Shown here: piece by piece, positions 34,398 to 42,274 of the stretch
Numbering within the stretch: the first letter of the stretch is position 1
Layout of the letters: every line of letters begins with the position of its first letter
Source of the DNA: Achromobacter kerstersii
Lineage (GTDB): Bacteria; Pseudomonadota; Gammaproteobacteria; Burkholderiales; Burkholderiaceae_B
Length of the DNA stretch: 64,000 nt
Assembly (NCBI RefSeq): GCF_902859595.1
Contig: NZ_CADIJQ010000001.1
Span: forward strand, 930,001 to 994,000
Reading direction: 5' to 3'
Translations under genes and position numbers: made by a program
The notes under the pieces: generated by a model
The model's input: only the letters and a program-made list of their open reading frames with translations
Told to the model about the DNA's origin: nothing
Database searches by the model: none

Positions 34398-35477
34398 ATG
34401 CAGTTGAAATTGCTGGCCTCGCTGCCCTTGTTGGACCCGCATGCGCTGGATGTACAGGCCGACGCCGCCGTGCGCAGCCTGATGCGCGAAGGCAGCTCGG
34501 CCAACACCGCCGCCAGCTACCGCGCCGCCATCCGTTACTGGACGGCCTGGTTCGAGCTGCGCTACGGGCAGCGTTTTGCCCTGCCCTTGCCTGAGGCTGC
34601 CGTCATCCAGTTCGTGGTCGACCATGCACAGCGCACGACGGATCACGGCCTGAAATGGGAGCTTCCGCTGGCGTTGGACCAGGAGCTGGTTCGCCTGAAA
34701 GCCAAAGGGCGGCTGGGCGCACCCAGTCTGAATACCTTGCTGCAACGGGTGTCTGTGCTGTCCAAGGCCCATGAATTGTTAAGGCATCCGAACCCTTGCC
34801 GGGCCGCCACCGTGCGCGAATTGCTGGCCAAGACGCGCCGCGCCTATGCCCGCCGCGGCGTGGCGCCGGCGAAGAAGGAAGCGCTGACCCGCGAACCCTT
34901 GCAGGCGATGCTGGCCACTTGCGACGACACCTTGCGCGGCATCCGAGACCGCGCGCTCTTGTTGTTTGCGTGGGCCAGCGGCGGCCGGCGCCGGTCAGAA
35001 GTGGTGCGCGCCACGGTCGAAAACACCGTCCGCACGGCTGAAGGCTTTCTCTATACGCTGGCGCAATCCAAGACCAATCAGTCGGGCGCGCGCCGCGCAG
35101 ACGACCAGAAACCCATTGTTGGCAGCGCCGCGCAGGCGCTGGACGCCTGGCTAGCCGCCAGCGGCATTCAACAGGGTCCGATCTTTCGCCGCGTGCGCCG
35201 GGGCGATGTGATCGGAGAGCCGCTGGCGGCAGCGGCCGTGCGCTACATCGTGCTGGAACGCTGCAAGCTTGCCGGGCTGGAAGGCGAATTTTCCGCCCAC
35301 AGCCTGCGCTCGGGTTTCGTTACCGAAGCTGGCCGGCGCAACATTCCGCTGGGCGACACCATGGCCATGACGGGCCATGCCAGCGTCGCCACCGTCATGG
35401 GTTATTTCCGGGCGGGGGCTGCGGCCCAGTCTCCCGCTGCCCGCCTGATGGACGAAGCTGAGCCAGACGACCTATAG
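34398..35477 (+). CDS. Tyrosine-family site-specific recombinase/integrase
   Basis: A 359-residue phage-integrase-type recombinase: N-terminal SAM-like core-binding domain (about 25-140; SANTAASYRAAIRYWTAWFE) and catalytic domain with Arg in WASGGRRRSEVV, HSLRSG (HxxR), TGHASVATVMGYF (His and nucleophile Tyr). All RHRHY residues appear present, so it should be active. No excisionase, attachment repeat or phage gene is adjacent, so its target is unknown. It is divergent from the KfrA-like gene (242 bp apart) and precedes the second GGDEF gene by 115 bp. Confidence 0.9.
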   Translation: MQLKLLASLPLLDPHALDVQADAAVRSLMREGSSANTAASYRAAIRYWTAWFELRYGQRFALPLPEAAVIQFVVDHAQRTTDHGLKWELPLALDQELVRLKAKGRLGAPSLNTLLQRVSVLSKAHELLRHPNPCRAATVRELLAKTRRAYARRGVAPAKKEALTREPLQAMLATCDDTLRGIRDRALLLFAWASGGRRRSEVVRATVENTVRTAEGFLYTLAQSKTNQSGARRADDQKPIVGSAAQALDAWLAASGIQQGPIFRRVRRGDVIGEPLAAAAVRYIVLERCKLAGLEGEFSAHSLRSGFVTEAGRRNIPLGDTMAMTGHASVATVMGYFRAGAAAQSPAARLMDEAEPDDL

Positions 35478-35592
35478 ATGTGCGCCGCGCCTGCCGTAAT
35501 ACGATGACGCCTTTTCCTTCGCCCTCTTTGCGCCGCCCACATTTACGGTGCGCCCCTCGCCCGCCCAAGTCCTAGCCCTAGTCCGCCACCCC

Positions 35593-37143
35593 ATGCGAAT
35601 CAACCTACGCGGGCTTGTGCTTGCGCTTACCGTATTCAGCGCCATCGCGGCGACCGCGAATGCCCTATACGCCAGCTACCTGGTGCAGCGCGACCAGCTC
35701 ATCACCAACACGCTGGAGGCCAACCGCGTCTATGCCGCCAAGCTTGCGGAAAGCACCACCCATTTCCTGAAGGCGGCGCAGCAGCAGCTTGCCTACAGCG
35801 CGCGCCACTTGGCCAGCCAGGTCGACGACCTGGATGGGTTGGCAGCGGAAGTCATGCGCCTGCAGGAGCAGGCCGACAACTTCAACTCGGTAGGCGTCGT
35901 CAGCGCAGACGGCATCATCCTGGCCACGACCCAGAGCTTCCGCAATTTTCTAGGCACGCGGGTAGATAGCGCCGGCAGCCGAGCGGCATTGAAGGCGCGC
36001 CAGCCGCTGATCAGCAAGCCTTATGTGTCGATTGCCGGCAACATGCTCATCAACCTGTCGCACCCGATCTTCTCGAACGACGGCCGGTATCTGGGCTATA
36101 TCGCCGGCACGATCTATCTGCGCAACGACAGCGCGTTGCAGGAATTGCTGGGCAAGCACCACTATCAAGACGGCTCCTACTTGTTTGTGGTGGATGGCGA
36201 CGGCCAGTTGATCTATCACATGGAGTCCGCCCGCATTGGTGAAAACGTGATGCGCAATCCGGTCGTAGCCGCCGTCACGCAAGGCCACGCCGGCGCGCAA
36301 CGGGTGGTCAACACGAAGGGGGTGGACATGCTGGCGGGCTACGCGGCGGAGCCGCTAAGTGGCTGGGGCATCGTCGCGCAACGTCCGGCGGAAAAAACGT
36401 TGGAGCCGATTCATGACCTGATCTGGGCGCTGATCGGCTACGCGGCGCCGCTGGCGCTGGCGTTCTTATTGGCCATCTGGTGGTGCGCACGAATGATCTC
36501 GCTGCCCCTGTCGCAACTGGCCACCAATGTGGAACACCAGGATGTGGCCGTTGCGATGCAGCGCGTGCAGTCCATCAAAGCCTGGTACTTCGAAGCGGAA
36601 CGGTTAAAGCGCGCCGTGATCTGGAGCTTCACAAGCTTGCAGGACAAGATCGGCAAGCTGAACCTGGCCAGCATCACTGACCCCCTGACGGGCTTGCGCA
36701 ACCGCCGCGGAACGCAGGACGCCGTCGAGCAGCTGCAAGCATCCGACACGCCCTTTGCGGTGGTGGCGCTGGACATTGATCACTTCAAGCGCGTGAACGA
36801 CACCTATGGGCACACCACGGGCGATGAGGTTATTCGCGGCATGGCGCAACTGATGCGCGAATGCTCGCGGCCGTCCGACATCCTTAGCCGTAATGGCGGC
36901 GAAGAGTTCCTGATTCTGCTGCCGGGAGTGGGAACCAAAGAGGCCGCAACCGTCGCCGAGCGCCTGCGCAAACACCTGGCCGGCCGACGGCTGCATGGCG
37001 TGGATGGCATCACGGTGTCGGCAGGCGTGGCGCAATGGCCGTCAGCCGGGCCAGAGGTGAGCCAGGTGTTCCAGGCGGCCGATGCGGCGCTCTACGCGGC
37101 CAAGGAGCAAGGGCGTAACCGGGTGGTCGTGCACGCGGGGTAG
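35593..37143 (+). CDS. Membrane diguanylate cyclase with Cache-type sensor (second copy)
   Basis: A 516-residue protein with an N-terminal membrane helix (LRGLVLALTVFSAIAATANAL), a dCache-like periplasmic sensor (GYIAGTIYLRNDSALQEL, GSYLFVVDGDGQLIYH), a second helix near 280-305 and a GGDEF domain with GGEEF at 435-439 and I-site RPSD five residues earlier. It should synthesise c-di-GMP with product inhibition. The ATG at 35593 is preferred over the GTG at 35548. The layout and many motifs match the GGDEF protein at 13.5 kb, so the two are probably paralogues. Confidence 0.9.
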   Translation: MRINLRGLVLALTVFSAIAATANALYASYLVQRDQLITNTLEANRVYAAKLAESTTHFLKAAQQQLAYSARHLASQVDDLDGLAAEVMRLQEQADNFNSVGVVSADGIILATTQSFRNFLGTRVDSAGSRAALKARQPLISKPYVSIAGNMLINLSHPIFSNDGRYLGYIAGTIYLRNDSALQELLGKHHYQDGSYLFVVDGDGQLIYHMESARIGENVMRNPVVAAVTQGHAGAQRVVNTKGVDMLAGYAAEPLSGWGIVAQRPAEKTLEPIHDLIWALIGYAAPLALAFLLAIWWCARMISLPLSQLATNVEHQDVAVAMQRVQSIKAWYFEAERLKRAVIWSFTSLQDKIGKLNLASITDPLTGLRNRRGTQDAVEQLQASDTPFAVVALDIDHFKRVNDTYGHTTGDEVIRGMAQLMRECSRPSDILSRNGGEEFLILLPGVGTKEAATVAERLRKHLAGRRLHGVDGITVSAGVAQWPSAGPEVSQVFQAADAALYAAKEQGRNRVVVHAG

Positions 37144-37190
37144 TCGCCGCAAGGTTTCGGCGGCCGCGAGCCCAGGCCAGAGCAGGTCAA

Positions 37191-37308
37191 TGGCGAGCCG
37201 TTTTCTTCACAATATGGCGAGCGGTTGCCTTCACAACATGGCGAGCCGTTGTCTTCACAATTGGCGAGCCCGTGTCTTGACGATTGGCGAGCCCGTGTCT
37301 TGACGACA
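37191..37308 (+). repeat. Five-copy 23-24-bp tandem repeat
   Basis: TGGCGAG occurs at 37191, 37215, 37239, 37262 and 37285. The units read TGGCGAGCCGTTGTCTTCACAA or close variants, the last two shifted to CCGTGTCTTGACGA. No spacer diversity exists, so this is not a CRISPR. It begins 48 bp after the GGDEF stop. Confidence 0.9.
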
Positions 37309-37527
37309 GTGTTGAGCTGCGGCCATCAGGTAAATCCGTCTGATTTTCTCGGCTTGGCCGCGCGGTCAGCGCTGCTAGCACCAACTATCGTAGTCGTCTG
37401 ATTCTCTTCGCGACCTCGCTTCCCCATAATGCGCCATGTTCATTGCGATGTTAACTAGTGCTTGACTGGCGGCTAGGCAGCGGCGGCTAAGCGCTATTTC
37501 CAGGGAGCTTCGCTTGCCGTGTCCGCG

Positions 37528-37583
37528 CGCACTTTCATCCCGCACTTCATTCCGCACTTCACCCCACATTTCATTCCGCACAG
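37528..37583 (+). repeat. 12-bp tandem repeat (CGCACTTCATTC type)
   Basis: Units CGCACTTTCATCC, CGCACTTCATTC, CGCACTTCACCC, CACATTTCATTC and a partial CGCACAG run head-to-tail. This is a short degenerate minisatellite in a gene-free region, of unknown role. Confidence 0.8.
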
Positions 37584-37767
37584 TGGCGTCATCACGCCCC
37601 TATCGCTATCCCTGGCAACGTCGCCCGTGACGTTGGCCCGTGGCCGCCTGCCGGCCTCCTAGCCCCCTCCCCTAAATCCTTTCCACCATCCTCCGCGACC
37701 TGCCTTTTGGCCGGCCGCAGGGGGTTCTTTTGTCCCACGCAACACAACAACATCACATGGGGTTCTT

Positions 37768-38802
37768 ATGACCGCAGCAAGGAAAAAGGCAGGTGCTCTG
37801 CTCACCGCTTTGGCCGCCGTGTCCGTCACCGGCATGGCGCAGGCGTCCACCACCAGTGTCACGCTGTACGGCATCGTTGATCTGGGTCTGGCGTTTGAGC
37901 GCAAACACGACAGCGCCAACCCCTCGTCGGAATCCCGCATCGACATGCGGGATGGCACACAATCCGGGTCGCGCTGGGGACTGCGCGGCGTTGAAGATCT
38001 GGGTGGCGGATACAGCGTGGTGTTCCGGCTGGAAAGCGGATTCCACGCCTCCAACGGCACGCAAGGTCAAGGCCGCTTATTCGGGCGTTGGGCGTATCTG
38101 GGTTTGGCCGGTCCCTTTGGTGAACTGCGCGCGGGCCGCCAGCAAGTGCTAAGCGATAGCTGGGGCGGCATTGCGTCGCCCTTCGGCACGTCGTGGGGCG
38201 GCGCGTCGTCGTCCGTCACATCGGGCTATAACGACGGCGACTTCGGACATTCAGGCCGCGTGAACAACGCCTTGATCTACCGTACGCCGGTGTGGAATGG
38301 GTGGCAGGCCGGGCTGGGGTACAGCTTTGAATCCCACGACAACACCCAGTTCGAAACCGCCGACCACGACCGCGTCTGGACCGCCGGCCTGCGCTATCGC
38401 AATGGGCCGTTTTCCACCGCGCTCACGTACGAGCGTCTGAACCCCAACGCCAGCATCCCCGACAAGAAGCGCGCGTCGAACTTGCAGTTGGCCGGCTCGT
38501 ATGACTTTGAATGGATTCAGCTGCATGGGGGGTATGGCAACCTGCGTAACCCGAACGTCGGGCCGTCTGCCGGATACAAGCGCGTCAATTCGTTCGTGGG
38601 TGGCGCCAGCTTCCCGCTAAGCGCCAACAGCAAGGTGCTGGGCACGTACCAGCGCGCCACCAGCTCAAAGATCAAGGGCTGGGGGCTGGGCTATCAATAT
38701 GATTTGTCCAAGCGGACCAACCTCTACGCCCTGCTTGACCGCGTCGATCATCGCGATTCGCACGTGCTCCAATCCGTGGTGGGCATGCGCCACCACTTCT
38801 AA
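37768..38802 (+). CDS. Gram-negative trimeric porin (Burkholderiales type)
   Basis: A 344-residue outer-membrane general porin: signal peptide ending MAQA-S (about residue 26), the family opening SVTLYGIVDLGLAFE, SRWGLRGVEDLGGGYSVVF, and a C-terminal Phe (GMRHHF). Sixteen-strand trimeric pores of this group let small hydrophilic solutes pass. The GGTT-rich leader upstream and the strong hairpin downstream make it a monocistronic unit. Confidence 0.93.
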   Translation: MTAARKKAGALLTALAAVSVTGMAQASTTSVTLYGIVDLGLAFERKHDSANPSSESRIDMRDGTQSGSRWGLRGVEDLGGGYSVVFRLESGFHASNGTQGQGRLFGRWAYLGLAGPFGELRAGRQQVLSDSWGGIASPFGTSWGGASSSVTSGYNDGDFGHSGRVNNALIYRTPVWNGWQAGLGYSFESHDNTQFETADHDRVWTAGLRYRNGPFSTALTYERLNPNASIPDKKRASNLQLAGSYDFEWIQLHGGYGNLRNPNVGPSAGYKRVNSFVGGASFPLSANSKVLGTYQRATSSKIKGWGLGYQYDLSKRTNLYALLDRVDHRDSHVLQSVVGMRHHF

Positions 38803-38829
38803 GGCGCAAACTTATTGGCCGTAACACCT

Positions 38830-38862
38830 GACGCCCCGATGGCAACCTGCCTTCGGGGCGTC
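38830..38862 (+). terminator. Hairpin terminator after the porin
   Basis: GACGCCCCGA (38830-38839) and TCGGGGCGTC (38853-38862) form a perfect 10-bp stem with a 13-nt loop, 28 bp after the porin stop. The T-run is short, but the stem is strong; it may also serve mRNA stability. Confidence 0.75.
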
Positions 38863-38937
38863 GTATCGAGGTGGATAAGCGCACGCAAATAAACGCACGC
38901 AACTACGCGCACCCAACGCCTGCGCCGGCGCGGTGCG

Positions 38938-39672
38938 TCACACCAGCATCGGCCAATACGTGGGCGCCAGGCGCAACCACATTTCGGTGCTCATTGCATC
39001 TGGCTTGCGTTTGGGCAACGCCCTGCGGCGTTTGAGCGTTTCGCCATGGCAAGCGAACACGATGCTGTGCGCGCACGACGTATCGCTGACTTCAATGACT
39101 GAACCTGCAAAGCTCTGCTTGATCCGGCCTAGATACGTGCCGTAGTGTGAATTAGACGCATGGAAATTGCACACCATCATGCCTTCGGGCGCCAAAGCAT
39201 TGCGGCAGGCGTCATAGAACGTGTCGGTGGTCAGTTGCCGTGGCAGGCCGTTGATGTCGTAGCCGTCAACCAGAATGGCGTCGTACTCGCCTTGGTGCTG
39301 GCGAACCAGTTCGGCGCCATCGCCTTGCAATACGGCAAAGCGGTGATCATCCCGCGGCACCATGAACGAATCCCGCAATGCGATGACGTGCGGATTGATC
39401 TCGAACACATCGATACTGGCCGATGGCAGGTGCTGATAGCAGAACTTGGCAAGCGACCCGCCGCCCAAGCCAACCATCGCAATGCGCCGGGGCTCGGGGT
39501 TGAACAGCAGGAACGCCATCATGATCCGCGTGTATTCCAGATTGAGCGCCGACGGATCTTTCGTCCACATACGGCTCTGGATTTCGGCATGAGAAAACAT
39601 CAATGACCGCGACGTGGTCGTGGCATAGATGAATGGCCTAACCTGCTGATGACTTGACGTGTTTTCAGGCAT
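38938..39672 (-). CDS. Spermidine-synthase-like Rossmann-fold protein
   Basis: A 244-residue polyamine-synthase-family protein. It has a Gly-rich SAM loop RIAMVGLGGGSLAKF, an acidic VFEINPHVIALRD, a GDGAELV segment and the gate-like VDGYDINGLPRQLTTDTFY. It lacks the N-terminal domain of true spermidine synthases, so it may be a methyltransferase or aminopropyltransferase with unknown substrate. It is monocistronic, and its 3' end lies after the porin terminator. A second, membrane-fused relative is at 55.1 kb. Confidence 0.85.
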   Translation of the reverse strand: MPENTSSHQQVRPFIYATTTSRSLMFSHAEIQSRMWTKDPSALNLEYTRIMMAFLLFNPEPRRIAMVGLGGGSLAKFCYQHLPSASIDVFEINPHVIALRDSFMVPRDDHRFAVLQGDGAELVRQHQGEYDAILVDGYDINGLPRQLTTDTFYDACRNALAPEGMMVCNFHASNSHYGTYLGRIKQSFAGSVIEVSDTSCAHSIVFACHGETLKRRRALPKRKPDAMSTEMWLRLAPTYWPMLV

Positions 39673-39901
39673 TCCAAAGACTCACTGACAGGAATTGGGA
39701 TGCGTGCGGACGTTGCCCGCGCCTTAGCCTGCTCCATCACGCGCGCAGGCGAAGTCACGCCAGCGCAATGGGCGCCGGCGCAAAGACTCGGTACGGGAAG
39801 GGAAAGTGCGGCTGACAAGCTGAAACGACGCGCACAAGGCGCGCCGTTTGGGGCAATTTAATCAGCGTGGATCAGGCCGCGAACGCGGACAGCGTTGAGA
39901 A

Positions 39902-40054
39902 CTACTTGGAGGACCGTGACGTGTCAGTGTCGTCGGAGGAGTCGGAATCTGAAGCGACGGCGTCGATTTCGGAATCCGTGTTCGCGTCGGGGGCCTTCCA
40001 GTTAAGGGGCGGAATCTCGAAGCGCCACTTCTTACCAATAAGTTGATGCGACAT
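39902..40054 (-). CDS. Small acidic protein (50 aa), hypothetical
   Basis: An ORF too short for standard tracks: ATG at 40054 with AGGAGA 8 nt upstream, stop TAG at 39904-39902, encoding 50 residues. It begins MSHQLIGKKWRFEIPPLNWK and continues with a Ser/Asp-rich acidic tail (DAVASDSDSSDDTDTSRSSK). The ribosome-binding site, a sharp basic-to-acidic design and no overlapping gene on either strand favour a real gene, but I recognise no family. A weak hairpin CCGCG-AA-CGCGG (39877-39888) lies just downstream. Confidence 0.5.
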   Translation of the reverse strand: MSHQLIGKKWRFEIPPLNWKAPDANTDSEIDAVASDSDSSDDTDTSRSSK

Positions 40055-40468
40055 GAGCGTTCTCCTATGCGAGGCGCATGGCCTCCCCCGCTAAAGCGCA
40101 GCACCGCCGGGTTCGGACGCGCCTGGAATGCCCTGTGAAGCTGCGGGGGGAGCATTCTGAAATGGCAGCGCCGTAATGAAAACGCCACGTACGTTTATGT
40201 TGTTGTTCGTACGCGGCGATTGATCTGGTCTTCTGGGTTTCCAGTGGGGGGCCCGGGTTTCCGGTCAAAATCAGCCCTGGAAAATTATTTTGTATTTTTC
40301 ACCAGCAATTGAAAGATCTTAGCATATTTTTGACTGAAAAAGCAAGCAAAAGGCGGGTTTCAGAACAAATGACGCGTCGCGCCGTACGCGTTTCAGCAAA
40401 ATCGATTGACCAACGAGAACGATCATTCTACGATTCGCCATCAACAGAAGAACGATCATTCTCCCACC
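40055..40468. other. Gene-free region upstream of the TetR gene
   Basis: These 414 bp include the ribosome-binding site of the small minus-strand ORF and an AT-rich stretch at about 40265-40360. The TetR operator pair (40416-40462) occupies its right end. ORFs seen here are GC-shadow readings. Confidence 0.55.
40416..40462. promoter_or_regulatory. Two identical TetR-type operators
   Basis: The 14-bp palindrome AGAACGATCATTCT (AGAA-N-GATC-N-TTCT) occurs at 40416-40429 and again, identical, at 40449-40462; the spacing is 33 bp (three turns). They lie immediately before the TetR start (40469), so autoregulation by this repressor is expected. Confidence 0.8.
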
Positions 40469-41047
40469 ATGAATACCACCACACCTGACACTGCTTCCGA
40501 CGTCCAAACGCGGCTGCTACGCGCAACCGAAACCCTGATCTACCAAGGCGGCATTCATGCCACGGGCATGGATGCCATCGTGAAAGCCTCGGGTGTGGCG
40601 CGCAAGAGCGTGTACAAGCACTACCCCACGAAAGACGCGCTGGTGGCGGCTGCGTTGCAAGCGCGCGATGAGCGCTGGATGCAGTGGTTCATCGCCGCCA
40701 CGACCCAAGCGGAAACGCCGCAGGCCCGCTTGCTGTCCGTCTTTGACGCCCTGCAAGAATGGTTTGCGTCTGATGGCTTTCATGGCTGCGCCTTCCTCAA
40801 CGCCGCGGGCGAAATTGGCGACGCCGAGCATCCCATCCGCAAGGTTTCTCGGCTGCACAAAGAACGCTTGCTGAGCCACGTGCTGTCTTTGGTGCAGGCC
40901 GCTGGCTTGCCCGAACCCGAAGAGACCGCCCGCCAATGGCTGGTGCTGATCGATGGCGCCATCGCCGTGGCGCTCGTCACGGGCGACTTGTCCATTACCC
41001 GTAGCGCGCAGCGCGCAGCCGAAGCGTTGCTACCGCGCGCCCGTTGA
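40469..41047 (+). CDS. TetR-family repressor
   Basis: A 192-residue TetR/AcrR regulator: HTH at about 30-50 ([22 protein letters not shown]) and a C-terminal ligand domain ([20 protein letters not shown]). The ATG at 40469 starts after the second operator; the reading from 40406 would have the operators inside the coding region. The DUF1348 gene follows after 25 bp, so it is the likely target. Confidence 0.9.
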   Translation: MNTTTPDTASDVQTRLLRATETLIYQGGIHATGMDAIVKASGVARKSVYKHYPTKDALVAAALQARDERWMQWFIAATTQAETPQARLLSVFDALQEWFASDGFHGCAFLNAAGEIGDAEHPIRKVSRLHKERLLSHVLSLVQAAGLPEPEETARQWLVLIDGAIAVALVTGDLSITRSAQRAAEALLPRAR

Positions 41048-41072
41048 AGTTTTTCCCCTGGAGGCCTTAGCC

Positions 41073-41552
41073 ATGACATCGCAAACTGAAGTCCGCCCGC
41101 CGTTGCCGCCCTTCACGCACCAGAGCGCGGTGCAGAAAGTTCGCTTGGCCGAAGACGGCTGGAACAGCCGCGACCCGGACAAGGTCGCGCTGGCCTATAG
41201 CCTGGACACGCATTGGCGCAACCGCGCCGAGTTCGTCAAGAACCGCGACCAAGCCCGCGACTTTCTGGCGCGCAAATGGGCCAAGGAATTGGATTACCGG
41301 TTGATCAAGGAGCTCTGGGCGTACACGGGCAACCGCATTGCCGTGCGCTATGCCTATGAATGGCATGACGATTCCGGCAATTGGTTCCGGTCTTACGGCA
41401 ACGAAAACTGGGAATTCGGCGAAGACGGCCTGATGATCAATCGCTACGCCTGCATCAATGACCTGCCCATCAAGGAAGCCGACCGCAAGTTCCGCTGGCC
41501 GCTGGGCCGGCGCCCGGATGACCACCCGGGCTTGTCGGAACTGGGGCTGTAG
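41073..41552 (+). CDS. DUF1348 nuclear-transport-factor-2-like protein
   Basis: A 159-residue protein with an NTF2-like (SnoaL-type) fold: [31 protein letters not shown], then [20 protein letters not shown] and a conserved WEFGEDGLM. The DUF1348 family has no established role; small-molecule binding is inferred. The start has GGAGG upstream. It is co-transcribed with the TetR gene, a common pairing. Confidence 0.88.
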   Translation: MTSQTEVRPPLPPFTHQSAVQKVRLAEDGWNSRDPDKVALAYSLDTHWRNRAEFVKNRDQARDFLARKWAKELDYRLIKELWAYTGNRIAVRYAYEWHDDSGNWFRSYGNENWEFGEDGLMINRYACINDLPIKEADRKFRWPLGRRPDDHPGLSELGL

Positions 41553-41625
41553 CGAACCGGCTGGAAACGGGAGCTGAGCGCGCCGACTTCGATCAGCTCG
41601 CTCAGCTCCCCCTGTTTGCGCACTA

Positions 41626-41649
41626 TTCTGCGCCCTGTTCTGCGCCCTG
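41626..41649 (+). repeat. 12-bp direct duplication
   Basis: TTCTGCGCCCTG occurs twice in tandem (41626-41637, 41638-41649), with degenerate GCGCCCTA copies to 41675. It lies between the convergent DUF1348 and MarR genes and has no recognised function. Confidence 0.7.
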
Positions 41650-41679
41650 TTCACGTGCTGTCCACGCCCTATTTGCGCC

Positions 41680-42171
41680 CTATTCGTAAGCGCTGAGCAA
41701 TTTCCCAAGCAAGCGGCTTAATTGCTCTTGCTCCGCTGCGCTCAAGGGCGATAGCACCTCTGCCTGGTTACGCAGATGCGCAACGACGGCTTCGTCGATC
41801 AGCTTCAAACCAGGCTTGGTCAGCATGACCAGCGTGGCGCGCCCGTCATCGGGGTTGGGCGTTCGTACGACCAGCCCGGCTTTCTCCAAGCGATCAATCC
41901 GATTGGTCATGCTGCCCGATGAAATCATCGCGTCTTCGTACAGCGCCGTCGGCGTCAGCGCATAAGGTTTGCCGCTGCGGCGCAGCGTGGCCAGCACATC
42001 GAACTCGCCCGGCTGCAACCCAAATTCCGCGAACAACGGGTTGATGCGGTCGCGGGTGATGACGAGCGCGCATTCGCCCAAGCGCCCCAGCACTCGCATT
42101 GTCGACACATCCAATTCGGGTCGTTCGCGGTTCCATTGTTCGACGGCTCGGCTTGCTCTATCCACGGTCAT
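41680..42171 (-). CDS. MarR-family regulator
   Basis: A 163-residue MarR winged-HTH repressor (FGLQPGEFDVLATLRRSG; DAMISSGSMTNRIDRLEKAGLV with wing NPDDGRATLVMLT). It is divergent from an MFS exporter-like gene with 103 bp between, and the two palindromes in that gap (42182-42224) are probable operators. The ligand is unknown; a lipophilic or phenolic compound is typical. Confidence 0.9.
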   Translation of the reverse strand: MTVDRASRAVEQWNRERPELDVSTMRVLGRLGECALVITRDRINPLFAEFGLQPGEFDVLATLRRSGKPYALTPTALYEDAMISSGSMTNRIDRLEKAGLVVRTPNPDDGRATLVMLTKPGLKLIDEAVVAHLRNQAEVLSPLSAAEQEQLSRLLGKLLSAYE

Positions 42172-42181
42172 TCTCCATTTG

Positions 42182-42224
42182 TCTTGACGTCAAGATAAAA
42201 TCCAAATATCTTGACGCCGAGATA
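42182..42224. promoter_or_regulatory. Paired MarR operators
   Basis: TCTTGACGTCAAGA (42182-42195) is a perfect palindrome, and TATCTTGACGCCGAGATA (42207-42224) is a near copy; the centres are 27 bp apart. Each contains TTGACG, so the sites may overlap the -35 elements of the divergent MarR and MFS promoters. Confidence 0.75.
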
Positions 42225-42274
42225 GTTTACCGGAGCGCGCAGCATCAAGCGGCGCGGCCGGCTGTGGAGCAACC

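Larger units (their letters stand above)
37144..37767. other. Gene-free spacer with two tandem-repeat tracts
   Basis: The 624 bp between the GGDEF gene and the porin hold no convincing ORF. They contain the 24-bp and 12-bp repeats listed separately and a pyrimidine-rich stretch before the porin. GGGGTTCTT upstream of the porin ATG (and a sister copy at about 37724) may act in translation initiation. Confidence 0.6.

Noticed and set aside
34398..35477. Prophage or integrative element around the recombinase
   Set aside because: Flanking genes are ordinary chromosomal genes, with no phage, transfer or att-like direct repeat seen; kept only as a module.
37191..37308. Possible CRISPR array
   Set aside because: The 24-bp units are contiguous, without unique spacers, and no cas gene is present.
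37375..37581. 68-codon minus-strand ORF between the GGDEF gene and the porin
   Set aside because: It consists partly of the 12-bp repeat, has no ribosome-binding site and no recognisable feature.
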